Origin: Aurantiochytrium sp. KH105
Taxonomy: Eukaryota > Sar > Bigyra > Thraustochytrida > Thraustochytriidae
Assembly (NCBI GenBank): GCA_003116975.1
Contig: BGKB01000215.1
Span: forward strand, 44,854-108,853
Direction: 5' to 3'
DNA: 64,000 bases
Below the pieces are notes generated by a model, which saw nothing but the letters and a program-made list of their open reading frames with translations, did no database searches and was not told the origin of the DNA. Shown here piece after piece: positions 60,391 to 64,000 of this stretch (its first letter is position 1; each line of letters starts with the position of its first letter). The position numbers were made by a program, and so were the translations under genes.

Positions 60391-62325
60391 CTACAATAGC
60401 AAGGCCGAGACCAGTGCAAAGCATAGAAGAGAAAATTTGAGGGAGACGGCGGCGGAAGGCGGGTCGTAGTATAGTGCCGTGCAGCTTTCGTACTCAGCGT
60501 TGCAGTCTTGAAGGATAATATCACTGAAGCGATTGGAGTTGGGTGCGGGACAGGAGGTAGCGTTGAAGGCAATGTTCGTGTTCCCGTCGCAGGCGCCCAA
60601 GATGCTATCCGAGGCACAGACAGATGACGAACCGACCTTTGCACGCAACTTTTTAAGAGCGCAGCCGCTAACAGAGCTCTGAGCGCGGCACGTGGCAGCT
60701 TGGCTGCGAACCATCTCGACGAAGTTGTCGTATGCGTTGTTGCTGCAGGTTTTCAGCTGAAGCGGCTCGACGATGATGTTCAAGTCAACGCAATTGACTC
60801 CTTGCAGCACTGTCTCGCTAGATAGCGTATCAAAGATGGCGGAGCAACCGCCGAGCAATTCTGCGCCAGTAATTGCGTCCGAATACCGAATCCAGTTGAC
60901 TGCACAAGGGTCAGCCAGCTGGACATAGTATTCATAGTAGCTCGCCATAACGTCAGCCAAAACATTTTCGGAATCAACAGGATAGAAAATTCCGCCCGTG
61001 GAGCAAGCCATTTCTTGCAAAGGCGCATGGTGAGCTCCTTCGCCCAGCGCGTACGAAAAAATGACAGCGTCCGAGGGAACCGAATTGAGCGTACTTGAGT
61101 CAAACCCCGTCGAGTCTTCGCCATCCGTCATGTACAGGATCGCTTTGCTGCATGCTGTGCTGCCAGCGAGAAGCTCCCCCGCAAACCTGAGCGGAGCTTC
61201 AAACTCTGTTCCGCCACTAGCTCTGACGTTGTCGTTCACCCATCTACGCATGGATGCAATCTCGGCTTCTGTAGTTGTCACGAGCTCCGAAGAATATTTG
61301 GCCTCGATCTCGTTGTTGAACAGGACAATATTGGCATGGTCGACCCATGTTAGCGTGCCCAAGACTGCCTTAGCAGCCTCTTTCGCTAGCGTGATCCGTT
61401 CGCCGGACATGGAACCGCTCACATCGATGACGAGAACAACATCTTTGGGGCCGCTTGCCGCACTGGCGTACCAAGGTCGCTGCCTTGCGTCAAAGGAGTC
61501 GCTACAGAACCCGGATGCGGGCCATTGCACCATGGCACCTGTGCTTTGCGAGCCATAGTACTGATAAGCAACGCGCCCGTCGTCGTTGTATTCTTTTGAC
61601 GCAGTTCGGCGGTATGTGGACGAAATGTAGCTTGCCATACACGACAGCTCCTCCAACTCGGCACTAGATGCTTGGCGTTCGAGCTCAGAGTTGAGCACGA
61701 CATTTGTCCGTCTCGTATTGATGGTTTGCTCCCAGCAATCGTTGTCCTCGCATCCCGTGCATCCGTTGCATGCCTTGTCAAGCGAGCATTCTTCGGTGTT
61801 CCCCGAATCAACCAGATCCCGCACCTGCTGCAGATTCTCCTCGAGCGCTTGCTTGGCACTGAGGGCGTACGCCTCTACGAGGGCAATGAGATCTGTCATA
61901 CTGCGCGGGACATCGTCACCGGTCCAAGCCACGAAGGAGTTGATCGATCCGCAGGTCTTATACGAGTAGTAAAGTCCGTAACCTGGAAAATAGGACGACG
62001 CGTACGGTTCGATCGAGCAAGAACTATCGACGAAACAGAAGCTCTGCTCGCAAAAGTCTGGCGGGAAGAACGACGAGCAGAACGGATCAAGGCCTTCATC
62101 ATGTGCCGCGCACTCATTCAGACCATACGAGATGTTGTAGCAGTACCTTACCCCCGCATTCTCGTAGTAGAGGCATCCCTCGGCCTCGTCGTAGAGGTCC
62201 GACTGGCGCAGGGCCAGCGGGAGTTCCGTCAGGCATTCGCAGCCCGCCTGCGCGGCGCTCACTGTCGCCACGAGCGACGCCACGAGCGACGTCACCGCGC
62301 CTGCGACCTTTGCAATCCGACTCAT
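60391..62325 (-). CDS. VWA/Cache surface protein 3 (alpha2-delta-like), probable GPI-anchored form
   Basis: 644 residues from the ATG at 62325. Signal peptide (KVAGAVTSLVASLVATVSAA). The ectodomain shares the family marks: CECLTELPLALRQSDLYDEA, SFCFVDSSC, VWA-N, DVVLVIDVSGSMSGE (MIDAS), MTDGEDSTG, DAITGAELLGGCSAIFDTL and TVLQGVNCVDLNIIVEP. In contrast to the other members, the protein ends in a short hydrophobic stretch (SLKFSLLCFALVSALLL) with no basic cytoplasmic tail, after a small-residue patch (DPPSAA). That is the layout of a GPI-anchor signal, though a tail-less transmembrane helix is also possible. Confidence 0.9.
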   Translation of the reverse strand: MSRIAKVAGAVTSLVASLVATVSAAQAGCECLTELPLALRQSDLYDEAEGCLYYENAGVRYCYNISYGLNECAAHDEGLDPFCSSFFPPDFCEQSFCFVDSSCSIEPYASSYFPGYGLYYSYKTCGSINSFVAWTGDDVPRSMTDLIALVEAYALSAKQALEENLQQVRDLVDSGNTEECSLDKACNGCTGCEDNDCWEQTINTRRTNVVLNSELERQASSAELEELSCMASYISSTYRRTASKEYNDDGRVAYQYYGSQSTGAMVQWPASGFCSDSFDARQRPWYASAASGPKDVVLVIDVSGSMSGERITLAKEAAKAVLGTLTWVDHANIVLFNNEIEAKYSSELVTTTEAEIASMRRWVNDNVRASGGTEFEAPLRFAGELLAGSTACSKAILYMTDGEDSTGFDSSTLNSVPSDAVIFSYALGEGAHHAPLQEMACSTGGIFYPVDSENVLADVMASYYEYYVQLADPCAVNWIRYSDAITGAELLGGCSAIFDTLSSETVLQGVNCVDLNIIVEPLQLKTCSNNAYDNFVEMVRSQAATCRAQSSVSGCALKKLRAKVGSSSVCASDSILGACDGNTNIAFNATSCPAPNSNRFSDIILQDCNAEYESCTALYYDPPSAAVSLKFSLLCFALVSALLL

Positions 62326-63413
62326 GATGCCGTTCACGCTCCGTTTCGCTTTTCACTTTTGCTGCTCTTGCTCTTCACGACTGCTTCTGCGTCTGCTTCT
62401 GCTTCCGCTTCTTCTGGCTGCCCTTCTTTCGCAGGCTGCTGCTGACGGTGAGTCCACCAGGCCATTCCAGATTTGCCGTGCCGAAGCGTCCTGCCCGACA
62501 CAGACACAGACAGACAGAACCCCCGTGTGCACCGGGCGGCGAAGAACATTTTTAAGGCGCTCGCCCGAGCCGGGCCAGGCCGTTCCCCGGAGGAACCCCA
62601 ACGGGAGAACCGAGGACTGTGGGCGCTGTAGGCGCTGTGGGCCTGATCGTCCCGTTTCGTGCACGCGCTGCGCAGGTAGTAGGTGTGCGCGCGTCCGGGC
62701 GGGAGACGCCGCCATGCGAGCGATGGATCGATTGATTGAGGGATTGAGGGGTCGAGTATCGCGAAGTTGATCGTGGACGACGGACAGCGCGAAGACGCAG
62801 ACGAACGCGACGGCCATGGCGGCAGCGGAGGCAGGCAAGGAAGCAAGCGGGGCGCCGTCGCGGCGGTGGTCCGAAGAGCTGAGTCTTCAGGAGGTCACGG
62901 ACCAACTCGGCGCTGGGACGAATGGAATAAAATGGGATGGAAAGCGGAAAGCGGAAAGCGGAAAGCGGAAAGCGGAAAGCGAAGGCGAAGCGATCGTCGA
63001 GCCGCGAATGGGCGCCCACCGCGGACTGGACACGACCGAGCAGCACGAAAGATGCGCACCGTAAGCCGGCTCAAGTTGAGCGAGGCGTGGTGAGTTGAGC
63101 GGACGTGGACACGGGCGAACGCGGGGAGCGGGAGAACGGGGCGGCGGGGCTCGATTGTCTGTCGCGAATGCACTTCGAGCTGCCCTCCCGCTTGGGAAAC
63201 GGTGGTGGCTCGGAGAACTTCGAGTGCATGAACCTGAAGGAAGAAACTTGGAACAGCATGAACGTTCATCATGAGGAAGGATGCCGGAAATCCCCTTCCA
63301 CTCTTTGCGGACTAATAGCAAAGGGCAAGGCTCCGTATGCAGCACCTCTGGAAAGCAAACGATAGAAAGATAATAAAAGGGAAGAAAACCGAAAAAATAA
63401 ACAGACACGACAT
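62326..63413. other. Intergenic between VWA genes 3 and 4
   Basis: GC-rich region with a GCGGAAA heptamer repeat (about 62943-62980). A frame from ATG 62816 (MAAAEAGKEASGAPSRRWSE) looks briefly protein-like but then runs into the repeat; I do not call a gene. Confidence 0.45.
62943..62980 (+). repeat. GCGGAAA heptamer repeat
   Basis: Five tandem near-perfect copies of the 7-base unit. Confidence 0.85.
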
Positions 63414-64000
63414 CTACTGAGCATGATGAAAGTATGAATTCGCGTGGTACCTTGAAGCTTCGTGGACAGGACTTGCAACGGGTACGTCTTCCTCATCAGC
63501 ATCATTGACGCTTCCCAAAGAGCTTGCATCTTTTTCACTCTTCACGGCCCTGTTTTCAGCTTGCCTTTCGCTCCACATTCTATAGAGAAGGAAAGCGAGG
63601 AATCCCGCCACCGGTACTGCAAGGGCGATATACTCGACGGTCGTCAGGTATTCACCTTCGTGCGTTGCAAAGCCGCAGTCATCAAAGTCTGTCTCGCAGT
63701 CCTGCAAGATGATGTCACTGAATCGGTTCGCATTAGGTGGCGGGCATGACGTGGCGTTGAAAGCAATGTTTGTGTTCTCACAAGAGTCCACGTCGGCGTC
63801 TCCGGGACACTCCGATTCAATACCTACGGCTTGACGAAGTTTCTTCAAGGCACAGCTGTCAATGGCACTTTGCAACCCGCAAAGCTTCGCTTGTCCACGG
63901 ACGAGCTCCACAAAGCTGTTATAAGCGTCGTTGCTACATGTTCGCAGTTGATTTGGGTCGACAATGAGGTTTAGATCGACACAGTTTACGCCCTGAAGAA
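63414..64000 (-). CDS. VWA/Cache surface protein 4, C-terminal part (gene continues beyond window)
   Basis: The frame is open to the window edge, so the N-terminal part, including VWA, is missing. The visible part begins with LQGVNCVDLNLIVDPNQLRT, the Cache-like segment of this family, then CALKKLRQAVG, NTNIAFNATSCPPPNANRF and DIILQDCETDFDDC, shared with proteins 1-3. A transmembrane helix (YIALAVPVAGFLAFLLYRMW) is followed by a cytoplasmic tail with an acidic cluster (NDADEEDV). It is the fourth member of the cluster, transcribed like genes 2 and 3. Confidence 0.9.
   Translation of the reverse strand, partial: LQGVNCVDLNLIVDPNQLRTCSNDAYNSFVELVRGQAKLCGLQSAIDSCALKKLRQAVGIESECPGDADVDSCENTNIAFNATSCPPPNANRFSDIILQDCETDFDDCGFATHEGEYLTTVEYIALAVPVAGFLAFLLYRMWSERQAENRAVKSEKDASSLGSVNDADEEDVPVASPVHEASRYHANSYFHHAQ

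Noticed and set aside
62816-63064. 82-codon frame starting MAAAEAGKEASGAPSRRWSE
   Set aside because: Brief protein-like start, but it runs into a heptamer repeat and has no recognisable continuation.
1-64000. CRISPR arrays, operons, Shine-Dalgarno sites, tRNA and rRNA genes
   Set aside because: The window is eukaryotic, no spaced direct-repeat array was seen, and I found no sequence with convincing tRNA or rRNA features by eye; a covariance-model scan would be needed to exclude small RNAs.

Overview
This window is nuclear DNA from a GC-rich, intron-poor protist. The genes are eukaryotic: syntaxin-6-type SNARE, NPL4, SF3B1, LSM3, RCC2, rabconnectin/Rav1, tubby, ADAT2 and a DASH subunit. Most are single uninterrupted ORFs, one of them 8.5 kb. 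Where introns occur they are short, with GTAAGT/GTGCGT donors and AG acceptors. The compact single-exon genes, a squalene synthase and degenerate tetranucleotide repeats in promoters fit a thraustochytrid-like stramenopile (Labyrinthulomycetes). That placement is inference; no rRNA is present to confirm it.

Layout. 1-924: 3' end of an unrecognised gene with poly-Gln/poly-His. 925-3912: mostly non-coding, with a likely decayed gene on the minus strand near 2.0-2.9 kb. 3913-7571: a leucine-rich-repeat (LRR) gene with one repeat per exon, recently expanded by tandem duplication and carrying one mutated splice donor. 7572-10640: long GC-rich leader region. 10641-13767: squalene synthase and an AGC kinase, convergent. 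14700-18226: a tubby-domain protein with an added zinc ribbon and PDZ-like domain (interrupted by an assembly gap), head to head with a tiny two-exon DAD1-like gene. 18227-28842: an RCC2 homologue with a one-base frameshift, then a giant rabconnectin-3/Rav1 homologue. 30716-33800: a secreted four-repeat protein and NPL4. 34080-39701: a PhyH-type dioxygenase, a coiled-coil protein whose 3' end overlaps it, a kelch protein and ADAT2. 42244-45111: a possible immunoglobulin-fold transcription factor and a syntaxin-6-like SNARE. 45892-50486: SF3B1 and a three-exon LSM3. 50821-53887: two tandem aminoacylase-1 paralogues with a near-identical internal block. 54495-64000: four members of a surface-protein family with the VWA-N/VWA/Cache plan of calcium-channel alpha2-delta subunits.

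Genes often lie head to head (tubby/DAD1, STX6/SF3B1, coiled-coil/kelch, ACY1/VWA), sharing short promoters. Some neighbours belong to one broad process: SF3B1 and LSM3 act in splicing, and NPL4, STX6 and Rav1/DMXL act in protein and membrane handling. They are not arranged as an operon, and I read the order as ordinary eukaryotic synteny. The most distinctive content is the alpha2-delta-like surface family, whose members keep the ectodomain but differ in membrane anchor and tail, and the modular LRR gene, whose duplicated exons differ more than the introns around them.
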